Shown: positions 9,107-17,332, counted from the stretch's first letter. The stretch: 64,000 bases of DNA from Actinomycetes bacterium (GCA_021786095.1 JAJYNX010000071.1:1-64000), one strand, 5' to 3'. A program made the numbers and translations. Notes: generated from the sequence alone by a model not told the origin.

Positions 9107-9849
9107 TCGCCGTGACGCTGCCCAGTTCGCTGCTGGCGGCCTTCCCCCTGGCCTTCGCCGCGGGACTCGTGTCGTTCGTGTCCCCGTGCGTCCTGCCACT
9201 TCTCCCGGGCTACGTGGCCTTCCTCGGTGGCGCCACGGGCCGGGTGGACGGGCGTTCCGGGCGGGGTCGCGCGGTGGTGGGATCCATCGCCTTCATCGTT
9301 GGCTTCGCCCTCGTGTTCGTCAGCTTCGGGGCCCTGTTCGGCGGCTTGGGCAGCTCCCTGCGCGCCCACCAGCGCCTGCTGGAGGTGGTCTTCGGTGCGG
9401 TCACCATCGCCCTGGGCCTGTTCTTCGCGGGGTGGTGGCCGTCGTCGTGGCTCGAGCGGGACCGACGCGTGCACCGCGTGCCGCGGGTCTCGGTGCTCGG
9501 CGCGGCGCTGCTGGGATTCACCTTCGCCCTGGGCTGGACGCCGTGCGTGGGTCCCACGCTCGGCGCCATCCTCGGGCTGGCGGCGTCGTCGTCGGGCGCG
9601 ACGGCGCTGCGTGGCTCAATACTGGCCTTCGTGTACTGTCTCGGACTCGGCCTGCCGTTCGTGATCGCCGCGCTGGCCACCGAGTGGATGGCGAGCGCGT
9701 CGGCCTGGCTGCGACGCCACGCGGTGCTGATCGGCCGCGTCGGCGGCGTGCTGCTCATCGTGATCGGCCTCGCGGAGGTGTCGGGGGCGTGGCAGACCTT
9801 CGTCCTCTGGCTCCAGGTGCACTTCCCCGCCAGTACCACTCTCTTGTGA
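9103..9849 (+). CDS. ccdA: Cytochrome c biogenesis protein CcdA
   Basis: Membrane thiol-disulfide carrier of the DsbD/CcdA transmembrane family, which passes electrons from thioredoxin across the membrane to keep apocytochrome or copper-site thiols reduced. Two conserved cysteine motifs, SPCVLPLLPGY early and GWTPCVGP mid-protein, mark the redox pair. About six helices fill 248 residues. ATG at 9103 overlaps the menD stop and follows GGGGGAG. No ResB/ResC partner is nearby. A link to the oxidase locus 9 kb away is plausible but inferred. Confidence 0.88.
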   Translation: MIAVTLPSSLLAAFPLAFAAGLVSFVSPCVLPLLPGYVAFLGGATGRVDGRSGRGRAVVGSIAFIVGFALVFVSFGALFGGLGSSLRAHQRLLEVVFGAVTIALGLFFAGWWPSSWLERDRRVHRVPRVSVLGAALLGFTFALGWTPCVGPTLGAILGLAASSSGATALRGSILAFVYCLGLGLPFVIAALATEWMASASAWLRRHAVLIGRVGGVLLIVIGLAEVSGAWQTFVLWLQVHFPASTTLL

Positions 9850-9863
9850 CCGCGGCGCTCTCG

Positions 9864-9869
9864 TAGACT
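9864..9869 (+). promoter_or_regulatory. -10 box of tyrS (leaderless)
   Basis: TAGACT is followed by six bases (acgacg) and the tyrS ATG. It lies in the 26 bp gap after ccdA and predicts a message starting at the initiation codon. Confidence 0.65.
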
Positions 9870-9875
9870 ACGACG

Positions 9876-11159
9876 ATGACGTTGCGTGAGGATTGGCGTT
9901 TTCGGGGCCTGGTAGCCCAGATCACCAACGACGCCGTCCTGGACCGGCTGGAACGTGGTGGGGTCAGTGCCTACATCGGCTTCGATCCCACGGGTCCCTC
10001 ACTGCACCTGGGGCACCTAGTCCCGCTGTGCAACCTGCGCCGTCTCCAGTTGGCGGGAAACCGCCCCATCGCGCTGGCTGGCGGCGGCACGGGGCTCATC
10101 GGCGACCCGAGTTTCAAGGACGTGGAGCGACCGCTGCTGTCCGTCGAGCAGATCGAAGCCAACGTGGGCTCCATCGGCGAGCAGATGAGTCGCTTCTTGG
10201 ACTTCTCCGCACAGGCCGGTCCGTCGCGGGCTCTGCTGCTCAACAACGCGACCTGGCTAACGACGGTGACACTGACCGACTTCCTGCGCGACGTCGGCAA
10301 GCACTTCACGGTCAACCAGATGATCGCCAAGGAGTCGGTGCGCTCGCGGCTGGATCGCGACGACGTCGGACTGTCGTTCACGGAGTTCTCGTACATGCTG
10401 TTGCAGGCCTACGACTTCTTGCGGCTGCACCTCGACTACGACTGCACCCTGCAACTGGGCGGGTCGGACCAGTGGGGCAACATCACGGTGGGCACGGAGC
10501 TGGTGCGCAAGGTGACCGGCGACGTGGTCGACGGCGTGACCGTGCCGCTGCTGTTACGTGCCGACGGCAAGAAGTTCGGCAAGTCCGAGGGTGGCAACGA
10601 GCGCGTCTGGCTCGACGCGACGATGACGACCCCCTACGCGATGTACCAGTATCTGCTCAACACCGACGACGTCCTCGCGCCGCAGCTCCTGCGCTACGTG
10701 ACGTTCCTGGATCACGCGACAATTGCCGAGCTCGACGAGTCGCTGCGCACGGCACCCCAGGAGCGTCGGGCGCAGCGCGCCCTGGCCACGGAGGTGGTGT
10801 CGCTGGTCCACGGAGAGCAGGCGGCCCAGCACGCGCAGCGCGCCGGTGCGGCGCTGTTCAGCGACGCGATCGGGGAACTGGACGAGGCCACGTTGCTGCA
10901 GGTGGTGGCGGACGCGCCGTCGTCGTCGATCAGCCGCGGTGAGCTCTCCGAGGGGATGGACCCGGTGGACCTGGTCGTACGCTGCTCGCTGGCCTCGTCG
11001 CGCGGAGAGGCGCGGCGATTCCTCGAGCAGGGCGGCGTGTACGTCAACAACGCTCGACTGGGGGCGGAGGACCGTGTGGACCTGCGCCGGACGCTGCACG
11101 ACCGCTACCTCGTGGTGCGACGGGGGCGTCGTCAGATGCACCTCGTGGTCGTTCGGTGA
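9876..11159 (+). CDS. tyrS: Tyrosyl-tRNA synthetase TyrRS
   Basis: Class I aminoacyl-tRNA synthetase charging tRNA-Tyr. The Rossmann part has the HIGH-type motif HLGH near residue 44 and the KMSKS-type motif KFGKS near residue 233. The substrate-binding segment LLQAYDF and the GGSDQWGN motif are also present. The last 70 residues form an S4 RNA-binding domain (SRGEARRFLEQGGVYVN). Length 427 matches the bacterial TyrS1 type. It overlaps the following lipoprotein gene by four bases (GTGA). Confidence 0.95.
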   Translation: MTLREDWRFRGLVAQITNDAVLDRLERGGVSAYIGFDPTGPSLHLGHLVPLCNLRRLQLAGNRPIALAGGGTGLIGDPSFKDVERPLLSVEQIEANVGSIGEQMSRFLDFSAQAGPSRALLLNNATWLTTVTLTDFLRDVGKHFTVNQMIAKESVRSRLDRDDVGLSFTEFSYMLLQAYDFLRLHLDYDCTLQLGGSDQWGNITVGTELVRKVTGDVVDGVTVPLLLRADGKKFGKSEGGNERVWLDATMTTPYAMYQYLLNTDDVLAPQLLRYVTFLDHATIAELDESLRTAPQERRAQRALATEVVSLVHGEQAAQHAQRAGAALFSDAIGELDEATLLQVVADAPSSSISRGELSEGMDPVDLVVRCSLASSRGEARRFLEQGGVYVNNARLGAEDRVDLRRTLHDRYLVVRRGRRQMHLVVVR

Positions 11160-11587
11160 TTCGACGCATTGGCGTACTGGTCGCCGCGGGTCTGCTGCTC
11201 AGTGCGTGCGGCTCGACCAGTGCCACGAACGCGCTGCGCCAGTGGTCACGCCAGAGTGCCTTCACCTCCGCGCTCGCGACGGTGCGCGGTGACGCGCGTC
11301 GTGCGGTCGGGGAGTTGCGCGCGCCTTCGTCGAGTCCGAGTGTGCTGCACACCGTGTGCGCCGTGCTGGCCTTCGACGTCGAGCAGGCGCAGGCGTCGCT
11401 GCCGACTCCCGACTCCCAGACGACCAATCTCCTGTCACGGGCGTACTCGCGGTTCTTGATTGGCGCCAACCAGTGCTACCAGGCCAGCACACCGTCGCGC
11501 TCGCTCGCGGTGGCGTCCCTGGAGCAGGCCGGGGCGACCTTGGCCGAGGCCGCGGCGCGCGTGCGCGCCTCGACCGGTGGGCCCTAG
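11156..11587 (+). CDS. Small lipoprotein of unknown function
   Basis: A 143-residue protein with a short signal peptide and lipobox LLSAC, so Cys18 should be lipidated and the protein anchored to the outer face of the membrane. The rest is mostly helical and alanine-rich with two further cysteines (VCAVL, NQCYQ) that might pair. It starts at a GTG overlapping the tyrS stop, so it is co-translated with TyrRS. No family recognised. Its stop shares bases with the stop of the convergent gene (CTAG). Confidence 0.7.
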   Translation: MIRRIGVLVAAGLLLSACGSTSATNALRQWSRQSAFTSALATVRGDARRAVGELRAPSSSPSVLHTVCAVLAFDVEQAQASLPTPDSQTTNLLSRAYSRFLIGANQCYQASTPSRSLAVASLEQAGATLAEAAARVRASTGGP

Positions 11588-11805
11588 GGGCGCGGACGCA
11601 GATCGATCTCGAGGCGCAGAATGCCATCCTCCAGCGACGCGACCGCGTCGCCCAGCATGGCGTAGTCCTGAAAGTCGATGCGGGCCGCCTCCAGGAAACG
11701 CTGGCGTTCGGGTCCCTCGACCGGGGGCAGACCCCGTCGTTTTACCGCTTCAGCGCGCTCGCGGAAGCGCAGGACCATCTGTTGGGGGTCGAAGTCGTCG
11801 CTCAC
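11584..11805 (-). CDS. Conserved small hypothetical protein
   Basis: A 73-residue charged protein without membrane segments or cysteines; the middle RGLPPVEGPERQRFLEAA suggests a helical fold. Not recognised. It is believed real because the GTG start has a TAGCAT box exactly six bases upstream, as in many genes of this window, and the frame is intact between two real genes. It converges on the lipoprotein with overlapping stop codons. Confidence 0.6.
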   Translation of the reverse strand: MSDDFDPQQMVLRFRERAEAVKRRGLPPVEGPERQRFLEAARIDFQDYAMLGDAVASLEDGILRLEIDLRPRP

Positions 11806-11811
11806 GAGATG

Positions 11812-11817
11812 ATGCTA
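11812..11817 (-). promoter_or_regulatory. -10 box of the 73-residue hypothetical gene
   Basis: Minus-strand TAGCAT is followed by six bases (catctc) and the GTG start, the same leaderless layout as tyrS and rpe. Confidence 0.5.
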
Positions 11818-11848
11818 GGTGCTCGGCTCCACGACGCGTCGTAGTTGG

Positions 11849-11854
11849 TAGGAT
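11849..11854 (+). promoter_or_regulatory. Possible -10 box of the zinc-ribbon-like gene
   Basis: TAGGAT lies about 70 bases before the GTG at 11924. Unlike most genes here this one would have a leader, with a GAGGAG ribosome binding site. No clear -35 was seen. Confidence 0.3.
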
Positions 11855-11923
11855 GGACTCGCAGAACGGTGCCGAGCGCCGTGGTCGCCGTCGGTGTTGA
11901 CCCGCGACCAGTGAGGAGTTGAC

Positions 11924-12136
11924 GTGAAAAAAGGCCGCCATCGTCGGTTCGTTGAGGCTCGCGAACTAAAGCGTTCCACTGGTCCGCGCGCCACGACGTG
12001 CCCGGAGTGCGGCGCCGCGCCCGAGGACGTGCACGCGGAGTGGTGCCTCGCCGAGGAGGATCGCTTCGACGAGATCCTTGGTTCACTGCCTCGTCCGACC
12101 TTCCCCGAGGAGGATCCGCTGGCCGCCGAGGGCTAA
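11924..12136 (+). CDS. Small basic/acidic protein with one CxxC knuckle
   Basis: A 70-residue protein with a very basic N-terminus (MKKGRHRRF), a zinc-knuckle-like CPECG and a third cysteine in AEWCL, then an acidic proline-rich tail. One CxxC plus a lone Cys could bind zinc with a His or on dimerisation. GTG start is set by GAGGAG five bases upstream. Function unknown. It converges on the Cys-rich hypothetical gene with overlapping stops (CTAA). Confidence 0.55.
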   Translation: MKKGRHRRFVEARELKRSTGPRATTCPECGAAPEDVHAEWCLAEEDRFDEILGSLPRPTFPEEDPLAAEG

Positions 12137-12873
12137 TGGGATCGTCGTACGACGGGGTGAGCCAGACGGGTCGCGCGGGGCCGGGCGCCTCGCTCGTCGA
12201 GGTACGCCATGAGTCGGTCGTAGACGGGACGCCCCACCATCGCGACCAGTTCGTCGGCCATCGAGTCGGCGACCCGTTGGCGCCCGATGAAGGCCTCCGG
12301 CGCCTCGGTGCACCACCAGTGGAAGTCACTGCCGCCAGCACCCCAGTGCGAGCGGTCCCACTGCGTGATGGTGGTGGTCACGTGGCCGGCGTCGTCGACG
12401 GCCTCTTCACGGCGCAGGGGAAGTTGCCAGCACACCTCGGGCTTGAGCGGGATGTAGCTCTCGTCGTTGTCCATCGCCAGGACGTGTAGCGCGCACCCCG
12501 GGCCCCGGGCGAAGCCGGGTCGGTTGAGGAAGATGCAGGCACCCTGCACCAGGCGGGTGACGATCTCGCCGTTGCGCTTCACGCGGGTGGTTCCCCGGCG
12601 GCCCTTGGCCCGGAACTGCCACTGGTCGTCGCTCAGGCGGGTGGCGGCTTTCTCGACACGGCGCCGGTCCTTCTCGCTGCTGAAGTGGGCCCCGTAGCTA
12701 CAGCAACCCTGGGCGAGCTCGGGGGTTGGCTCGGTCAGCACGCCCTGGCAGCCGCGTCCGAAGATGCACGTCCAGTTGCTCTCCAGAAACGTCACGTCGA
12801 AGAGCCAGGTCCGATCGCGGCGCTCGTCGTCGAAACTGATCCACTCGTGGGCGTCGGGCGGCACGGAGGTCAC
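12133..12873 (-). CDS. Cysteine-rich conserved hypothetical protein
   Basis: A soluble 246-residue protein with clustered cysteines: TCIFGRGCQG, QGCCSYGAHF, QGACIFLNRPGF, GPGCALH and EVCWQLPL. The arrangement suggests a metal or Fe-S site. I recognise similar unannotated proteins from actinobacteria but no assigned function; resemblance to the YkgJ/DUF3109 Cys-rich groups is only general. The GTG start at 12873 has TAAGTT seven bases upstream. It is transcribed divergently from the Fe-S carrier gene with 53 bp between, so a role in Fe-S handling is a reasonable guess. Confidence 0.65.
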   Translation of the reverse strand: MTSVPPDAHEWISFDDERRDRTWLFDVTFLESNWTCIFGRGCQGVLTEPTPELAQGCCSYGAHFSSEKDRRRVEKAATRLSDDQWQFRAKGRRGTTRVKRNGEIVTRLVQGACIFLNRPGFARGPGCALHVLAMDNDESYIPLKPEVCWQLPLRREEAVDDAGHVTTTITQWDRSHWGAGGSDFHWWCTEAPEAFIGRQRVADSMADELVAMVGRPVYDRLMAYLDERGARPRATRLAHPVVRRSH

Positions 12874-12880
12874 GGGGAGA

Positions 12881-12886
12881 AACTTA
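12881..12886 (-). promoter_or_regulatory. -10 box of the Cys-rich gene
   Basis: Minus-strand TAAGTT lies seven bases before the GTG start. It shares a 53 bp divergent region with the nfuA-type promoter. Confidence 0.5.
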
Positions 12887-12913
12887 GCGCGTCGAACTTC
12901 ATGTCTTCCCCTC

Positions 12914-12919
12914 TAGACT
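12914..12919 (+). promoter_or_regulatory. -10 box of the NfuA-type gene
   Basis: TAGACT, identical to the tyrS box, is followed by seven bases and the GTG start. Confidence 0.55.
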
Positions 12920-12926
12920 TTGGCCC

Positions 12927-13574
12927 GTGACGACACTCGAGACGTTCGACATTCTGACGCTCACGGACGAGGCGAAGGGAGTCGTTCTCGACGCCCTGGC
13001 CAACGAGGCCAACAGCGAGGGTCTCGCTCTCTACGTGGAGGTGACGGGTACACGGGGCGCCGGCTACGCCTACGACCTCTACTTCTCCGAGCGAGCCGAC
13101 GCGCCGGTGAACGCCACGGTCGGTCGTGTCGGCGAGCTGACGATCGTGATCCCGTCCGCCAGCGTGGAGCGTCTGCGCGGCAGTCGGTTGGAGTTCGCCG
13201 CCGACGGTGGCGGCGGACTGGTGCTGGTGAACCCGAACAGCCCGACGCCCGAGGAGATGAACCCCGGAGTCCCCGCGGAGATCCTGGCCTACGGCCTGGA
13301 CGGACCACTGGGCCAGTTCGCCATGACCGTGCTGGAGCAGCACGTGAACCCGTCGATCGCCTCCCACGGGGGGCGCGTCGACCTGGTGTCGCTCGACGAG
13401 GAGAAGAAGATCGCCTACGTGAAGTTGTCGGGCGGTTGCCAGGGTTGCGCGATGAGCCGCCTGACGCTGAGTGACGGGATCGAGGCCACGCTGCGCGACG
13501 CGATCCCGGATCTGCGCGACGTGGTGGACGTGACCGACCACGCGCTGGGCGTGAACCCGTTCTACTCGAGTTAG
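12927..13574 (+). CDS. nfuA: NfuA-type Fe-S cluster carrier
   Basis: A 215-residue two-domain protein. Residues 1-105 resemble an A-type (IscA/HesB) domain but lack its three cysteines, as in E. coli NfuA. Residues 120-215 are a NifU C-terminal domain with the cluster-binding CxxC in SGGCQGCAMS. NfuA proteins accept 4Fe-4S clusters and deliver them to target enzymes. No suf or isc genes are in the window. The divergent neighbour is also cysteine-rich. The family call is firm; the symbol is by similarity. Confidence 0.83.
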   Translation: MTTLETFDILTLTDEAKGVVLDALANEANSEGLALYVEVTGTRGAGYAYDLYFSERADAPVNATVGRVGELTIVIPSASVERLRGSRLEFAADGGGGLVLVNPNSPTPEEMNPGVPAEILAYGLDGPLGQFAMTVLEQHVNPSIASHGGRVDLVSLDEEKKIAYVKLSGGCQGCAMSRLTLSDGIEATLRDAIPDLRDVVDVTDHALGVNPFYSS

Positions 13575-14091
13575 CGTCATCGGCCCCTCGCGGTACGAGC
13601 GTGTCGAGCGCTCTCGAACGGGCTCGGGTCGGGCGTCGAGAGTTCGTCCGCCGCGCAACGGGTGCGATCCACCTCACGGGGGTTCCCGGTTCGTGAGCTG
13701 ACTCGGACGTCGTCGCGCGTCGCCTCCGTTGGGTGAGGAGAACGGCTCGCACGTCGGCTGGCGGCTGATCGAGGCGTCTCGCCACTCACGGGGCCGAGAT
13801 CGCGGTGCGGGTGTCGCCGTCGTTCCGCGGGGGCGTCGGCGCATCTCTCGGGAGCTAGGACCTCTACCGACCCGCGACGCGTCACGGCGTCTCGGGGTGC
13901 GATCGGTCGGTCGGTCTCGAGCCACTGACCCGCGCCGCGTCGTTGGGAACGCGGACGTCTCCGGGGCGCGAGCGACGCGCCGTGGCGGACCGCGTCCGTT
14001 CGCCCGCGGTGGCCAGCTCACCAGGATCACGGGCCACCGGGTCGGCGCCGCCCGCCTCCACGCCACGGTGTCCCCGTGTCGACGTTGGCTC
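13575..14091 (+). other. Roughly 500 bp gap without a recognisable gene
   Basis: The ORFs here are Arg/Pro-rich shadow frames with no family features. I looked for rnpB, tmRNA, 6S and SRP RNA core motifs and saw none. There are short inverted repeats (CTCTCG with CGAGAG) and a GGTCGGTCGGTC run. It may be a decayed gene, an unknown ncRNA, or simply the long upstream region of aroC. Confidence 0.4.
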
Positions 14092-14097
14092 TACAAT
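14092..14097 (+). promoter_or_regulatory. -10 box of aroC (leaderless)
   Basis: TACAAT is followed by six bases and the aroC ATG, fixing that start and rejecting the long 5' extension of the ORF track. Confidence 0.6.
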
Positions 14098-14103
14098 CGA
14101 GTG

Positions 14104-15294
14104 ATGTTACGCTTCCTGACCGCGGGCGAGAGCCACGGACCATCCCTCAGCGTCATCGTCGAGGGCTTGCCGGCGGGACTCGCGGTGTCGCTCGAGCAGG
14201 TGGGCGACGAGCTGGCGCGACGTCGCCTGGGTTTCGGTCGTGGGCCGCGCATGCGCTTCGAACGCGACGAGATCCGCCTGATCGGCGGCGTGCGCCACGG
14301 TCGCACCCTGGGCTCACCAGTCGCCGTCGAGGTCCTCAACTCCGAGTGGCCCAAATGGGTGGACGAGATGTCGGCCGCGCCCGGCGAGCCCTCGAGGCGG
14401 TTGACGGCGCCGCGGCCCGGCCACGCCGATCTCGCCGGGATGCAGAAGTACGGCTTCGACGACGCGCGCGACGTGCTGGAGCGGGCTAGCGCGCGCGAGA
14501 CGGCGGCGCGCGTGGTGGCCGGGGCGCTGGCCAAGCAGTTGCTCGGCGAGATCGGCGTGCGGGTGCTCAGCCACGTGGTGCGAATAGGGGCCGTCGTCAG
14601 CCCCGAGGGCCTGCGGCCCGCACCGGACGAGCTCGACGTCGTGGACGCCAGCGAGGTTCGCTGCCTGGATCCGGGTGCCGCCGAGGCCATGATCGCGGAG
14701 ATTCGCGCCGCCGCTAAGGAGGGTGACTCGCTCGGTGGGGTCGCGGAGGTCGTCGCCTACGGCGTTCCGGTGGGACTGGGCAGCTACGTGCACTGGGATC
14801 GCAAGCTCGACGGCTTGTTGGCCGGGGCTCTGATGAGCATCCAGGCCGTGAAGGGCGTCGAGATCGGCGACGGGTTCGCTCAGGCTGCGCAGCGCGGCAG
14901 TGTCGCGCACGACGCGATCGTGCGCGAGGACGAGCGTCGCGAGACGGGCGGCTACGCGCGGCGCAGTGACCACGCCGGGGGCATCGAGGGTGGCGTGTCC
15001 TCGGGTGCGCCCGTGATCGTGCGAGTGGCGATGAAGCCCCTGGCCACCCTCAATCGGCCCGTACTGGAGACGGTGGACGTCGCGACTGGCGCGTCGACCG
15101 TGTCGTTCAAGGAGCGCACCGACGTGACGGCCGTGCCCGCGATGGGGGTGGTGGCCGAGGCGATGACCGCGCTGGTCCTGGCGGTCGAGGCGCAGCGCAA
15201 GTTCGGCGGGGATAGCGTCGCGGAGTTCGTGCGCAACTACGAGACCTACGTCGACTCGCTGGGGCGCACTCTGTCGGGCGCGCGGGTGTCCTGA
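14104..15294 (+). CDS. aroC: Chorismate synthase AroC
   Basis: Last shikimate-pathway enzyme, converting EPSP to chorismate with reduced FMN. The N-terminal FLTAGESHGPSL signature, the central GDGFAQAAQRGS region and GGIEGGVSSGAPVIVRV are characteristic. ATG at 14104 gives 396 residues; the ORF-track start at 13729 adds 125 residues of non-coding character. First gene of aroC-aroK-aroB-aroQ-efp-nusB, an order shared with mycobacteria. aroK begins on the next base after the stop. Chorismate also feeds the menaquinone pathway encoded upstream. Confidence 0.95.
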   Translation: MLRFLTAGESHGPSLSVIVEGLPAGLAVSLEQVGDELARRRLGFGRGPRMRFERDEIRLIGGVRHGRTLGSPVAVEVLNSEWPKWVDEMSAAPGEPSRRLTAPRPGHADLAGMQKYGFDDARDVLERASARETAARVVAGALAKQLLGEIGVRVLSHVVRIGAVVSPEGLRPAPDELDVVDASEVRCLDPGAAEAMIAEIRAAAKEGDSLGGVAEVVAYGVPVGLGSYVHWDRKLDGLLAGALMSIQAVKGVEIGDGFAQAAQRGSVAHDAIVREDERRETGGYARRSDHAGGIEGGVSSGAPVIVRVAMKPLATLNRPVLETVDVATGASTVSFKERTDVTAVPAMGVVAEAMTALVLAVEAQRKFGGDSVAEFVRNYETYVDSLGRTLSGARVS

Positions 15295-15801
15295 GTGGCT
15301 CGTCTCGTGCTCGTGGGCCTACCTGGCGTCGGGAAGTCGGCGGTGGCGCGCGCGTTGGCCGCGCGTTGGGCGTGCGACTGGCGCGACACCGATGACCTGG
15401 TCGAGGCGCGCGTGGGGGTTACGGTGGGCGAATTGCTGCGCACGCGCGGTGAGGGCGCTCTGCGCGACGTGGAGGTCGAGGTCTTGCGAACGGCGCTGGC
15501 GAGTGACGCCGTCGTGTCCACGGGTGGAGGTGTGGTGAGCCGTGACGAGGCGCGCGCTCTCTTGCGCGAGGAGCCGACGATCTGGCTCGACTGCGCCGAC
15601 GAGGTCGTCGCGTCGCGCGTGAGCGACGGCGACCGGCCGCTGCTGGGCGAGGACCCTCGCGCCGCTCTCGGAGAGCTGCGCGAACGCCGCGAGGCGTGGT
15701 ACCGCGAGGTGTCTCGCGAGCGCGTCGACGCCGCGAGCGAGCTCGATGAGGTCGTCGATGCCGTGATCGAGGTCAGCGGACGGGTGGCACCGTGCGGGTG
15801 A
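15295..15801 (+). CDS. aroK: Shikimate kinase AroK
   Basis: Small P-loop kinase phosphorylating shikimate at the 3-hydroxyl. The Walker A segment GLPGVGKS, the shikimate-binding DTDD, the GGG motif in STGGGVV and the lid arginine in DRPLL are all visible. Length 168 is normal. GTG start directly abuts the aroC stop. The end overlaps aroB by 4 or 10 bases depending on which aroB GTG is used. Confidence 0.93.
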   Translation: MARLVLVGLPGVGKSAVARALAARWACDWRDTDDLVEARVGVTVGELLRTRGEGALRDVEVEVLRTALASDAVVSTGGGVVSRDEARALLREEPTIWLDCADEVVASRVSDGDRPLLGEDPRAALGELRERREAWYREVSRERVDAASELDEVVDAVIEVSGRVAPCG

Positions 15802-16841
15802 CCGTTGACCTGGGCCATCGCGCGTACGACGTGGTGATGGGGGCGGGCGTACGACGAGATCTGGCGTCCCTGATCCAGGCGCGCGCACCGCGCGCGCGCG
15901 CGGCGGCGATCATCACCTCGGGCTCCCTGCGTCGCCAGCCGTGGTTCGACCTCGACACCGGGGTGGAGCAGCACGTCGTCGAGGTGCCCGAGGGCGAGGC
16001 GGCGAAGGACTGGACGGAGCTGGGTCGACTCTGCGAGTCGCTGGCCGAGTTGGGCCTGTCGCGCTACGACGTGGTGGTGGGCGTCGGCGGGGGCGCCGTG
16101 ACCGATGTCGCCGGACTGGCGGCCGCGCTCTACCAGCGCGGACTGGCGGTCGTGCACGTCCCGACGTCGCTCGTGGCCCAAGTCGACGCCGCCATCGGGG
16201 GCAAGACGGCCGTGAACCTGACGTCCGGCAAGAACCTGGTCGGCGCGTTCCATCAGCCCGTGGGCGTCCTCTGTGACACCGAGACCCTGACCACGCTCTC
16301 GGAGCGCGAGCGCATCGGTGGCCTGGGCGAGATCGCGAAGTGCTGGCTACTGGAGGACCGCCGGGCCGCGGACCTGGCGACGACGCCGCTGAGCAGCCTG
16401 GTGACGATGGCGGTGCAGCTGAAGGCGGGGCTGGTGATGCTCGACGAGCGTGACGGGAATCAGCGCGCACTGCTCAACTACGGTCACACGCTGGGTCACG
16501 CCCTCGAGCTGTTGGCCCTGGAGCGTGAGGCCGACGAGCTGCGTCACGGCGAGGCCGTGGCGATCGGGCTGGCCTACGCCGTACGGCTGGCCCACGCCCT
16601 CAGCCGTGTCGGGTCGCGCGAGGTGGCCAACCACGACCAGGTGCTGCGCGCACTGGGTCTGCCCGCCCGCCTGCCATCCTTCGCCTCGACCAACGCTCTG
16701 GTCACGGCGATGGGTCGCGACAAGAAGACGCACCACGACCTGACCTTCGTCCTTCCCGGCCCCACGGGTTTCGAGGTGGTGCGTCGCGTCGAGCCGCGCG
16801 TCGTCGCGGAGGTGCTCGACCAGTTCCGGGGTGAGTCGTGA
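15792..16841 (+). CDS. aroB: 3-dehydroquinate synthase AroB
   Basis: NAD- and zinc-dependent enzyme forming dehydroquinate from DAHP. Visible: the NAD-binding GGGAVTDVAGLAA, VPTSLVAQVDAAIGGKTAVN, the GLGEIAK lysine segment, and zinc ligands in LNYGHTLGHALE and RHGEAVAIGL. The 349-residue length fits. GTG at 15798 would give a GTGA overlap with aroK like other junctions here and is an equally good start. Ends in a GTGA overlap with aroQ. Confidence 0.94.
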   Translation: MRVTVDLGHRAYDVVMGAGVRRDLASLIQARAPRARAAAIITSGSLRRQPWFDLDTGVEQHVVEVPEGEAAKDWTELGRLCESLAELGLSRYDVVVGVGGGAVTDVAGLAAALYQRGLAVVHVPTSLVAQVDAAIGGKTAVNLTSGKNLVGAFHQPVGVLCDTETLTTLSERERIGGLGEIAKCWLLEDRRAADLATTPLSSLVTMAVQLKAGLVMLDERDGNQRALLNYGHTLGHALELLALEREADELRHGEAVAIGLAYAVRLAHALSRVGSREVANHDQVLRALGLPARLPSFASTNALVTAMGRDKKTHHDLTFVLPGPTGFEVVRRVEPRVVAEVLDQFRGES

Positions 16842-17299
16842 CGCGTCAGGTCCTGCTCCTGTCGGGACCGAACCTTGACCGGCTGGGTACGCGCAGCCCG
16901 GAGATCTACGGCTCGGCAACGCTCGCCGAGCACGTCGCTCGGGCCAACGTCGTGGCCGCCGCGCACGACCTCGAGGTGCGACACCTGCAGTCGAACTTCG
17001 AGGGCGACCTGATCGAGGCCGTGCGCGACGCGACCGACTGCGTGGCGATCGTGATCAACGCCGGTGCTCTCACCCATACGTCGTGGGCGCTCGCCGACGC
17101 TCTGGCCGCCTTCGAGGGGGTCGTCGTCGAGGTGCACCTGTCGAATCCGGCCGCGCGCGAGCCCTTTCGCCACCTCAGCACCCTCGCGGGAGTCGCGGAC
17201 GGCTCGATCGCGGGCTTCGGTGGGCTGAGCTACGAGTTGGCTCTGGAGGCCGTGGCACGCCTCGTCGCTGACGGCGAGCCCTCGCCGCCCGCCGCCTAG
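16838..17299 (+). CDS. aroQ: Type II 3-dehydroquinate dehydratase AroQ
   Basis: Dodecameric type II dehydroquinase. Motifs: GPNLDRLGTRSPEIYG with the catalytic tyrosine, QSNFEGDLIEA (the usual H is F here, as in some other bacteria), the NAGALTHTSWAL loop and EVHLSNPAAREPFRH with the catalytic histidine. 153 residues. GTG start overlaps the aroB stop (GTGA). Its TAG stop is also part of the efp promoter. Known in mycobacteria as aroD or aroQ. Confidence 0.93.
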   Translation: MTRQVLLLSGPNLDRLGTRSPEIYGSATLAEHVARANVVAAAHDLEVRHLQSNFEGDLIEAVRDATDCVAIVINAGALTHTSWALADALAAFEGVVVEVHLSNPAAREPFRHLSTLAGVADGSIAGFGGLSYELALEAVARLVADGEPSPPAA

Positions 17300-17302
17300 A
17301 AT
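17297..17302 (+). promoter_or_regulatory. -10 box of efp overlapping the aroQ stop
   Basis: TAGAAT begins on the T of the aroQ TAG stop. It would start a roughly 24-base leader carrying GAAAGG ahead of the efp ATG, letting efp be expressed separately from the aro genes. Confidence 0.5.
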
Positions 17303-17332
17303 GGGGCACCACTCGCGAAAGGCTTCGGGCAC

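Noticed and set aside
13575-14091. rnpB, tmRNA, 6S or SRP RNA gene in the gap
   Set aside because: None of their conserved core sequences could be found by eye on either strand.
13729-14103. 5' extension of aroC in the ORF track
   Set aside because: Arg-rich, unlike AroC; the family N-terminus begins at 14104, and a -10 box lies six bases before it.
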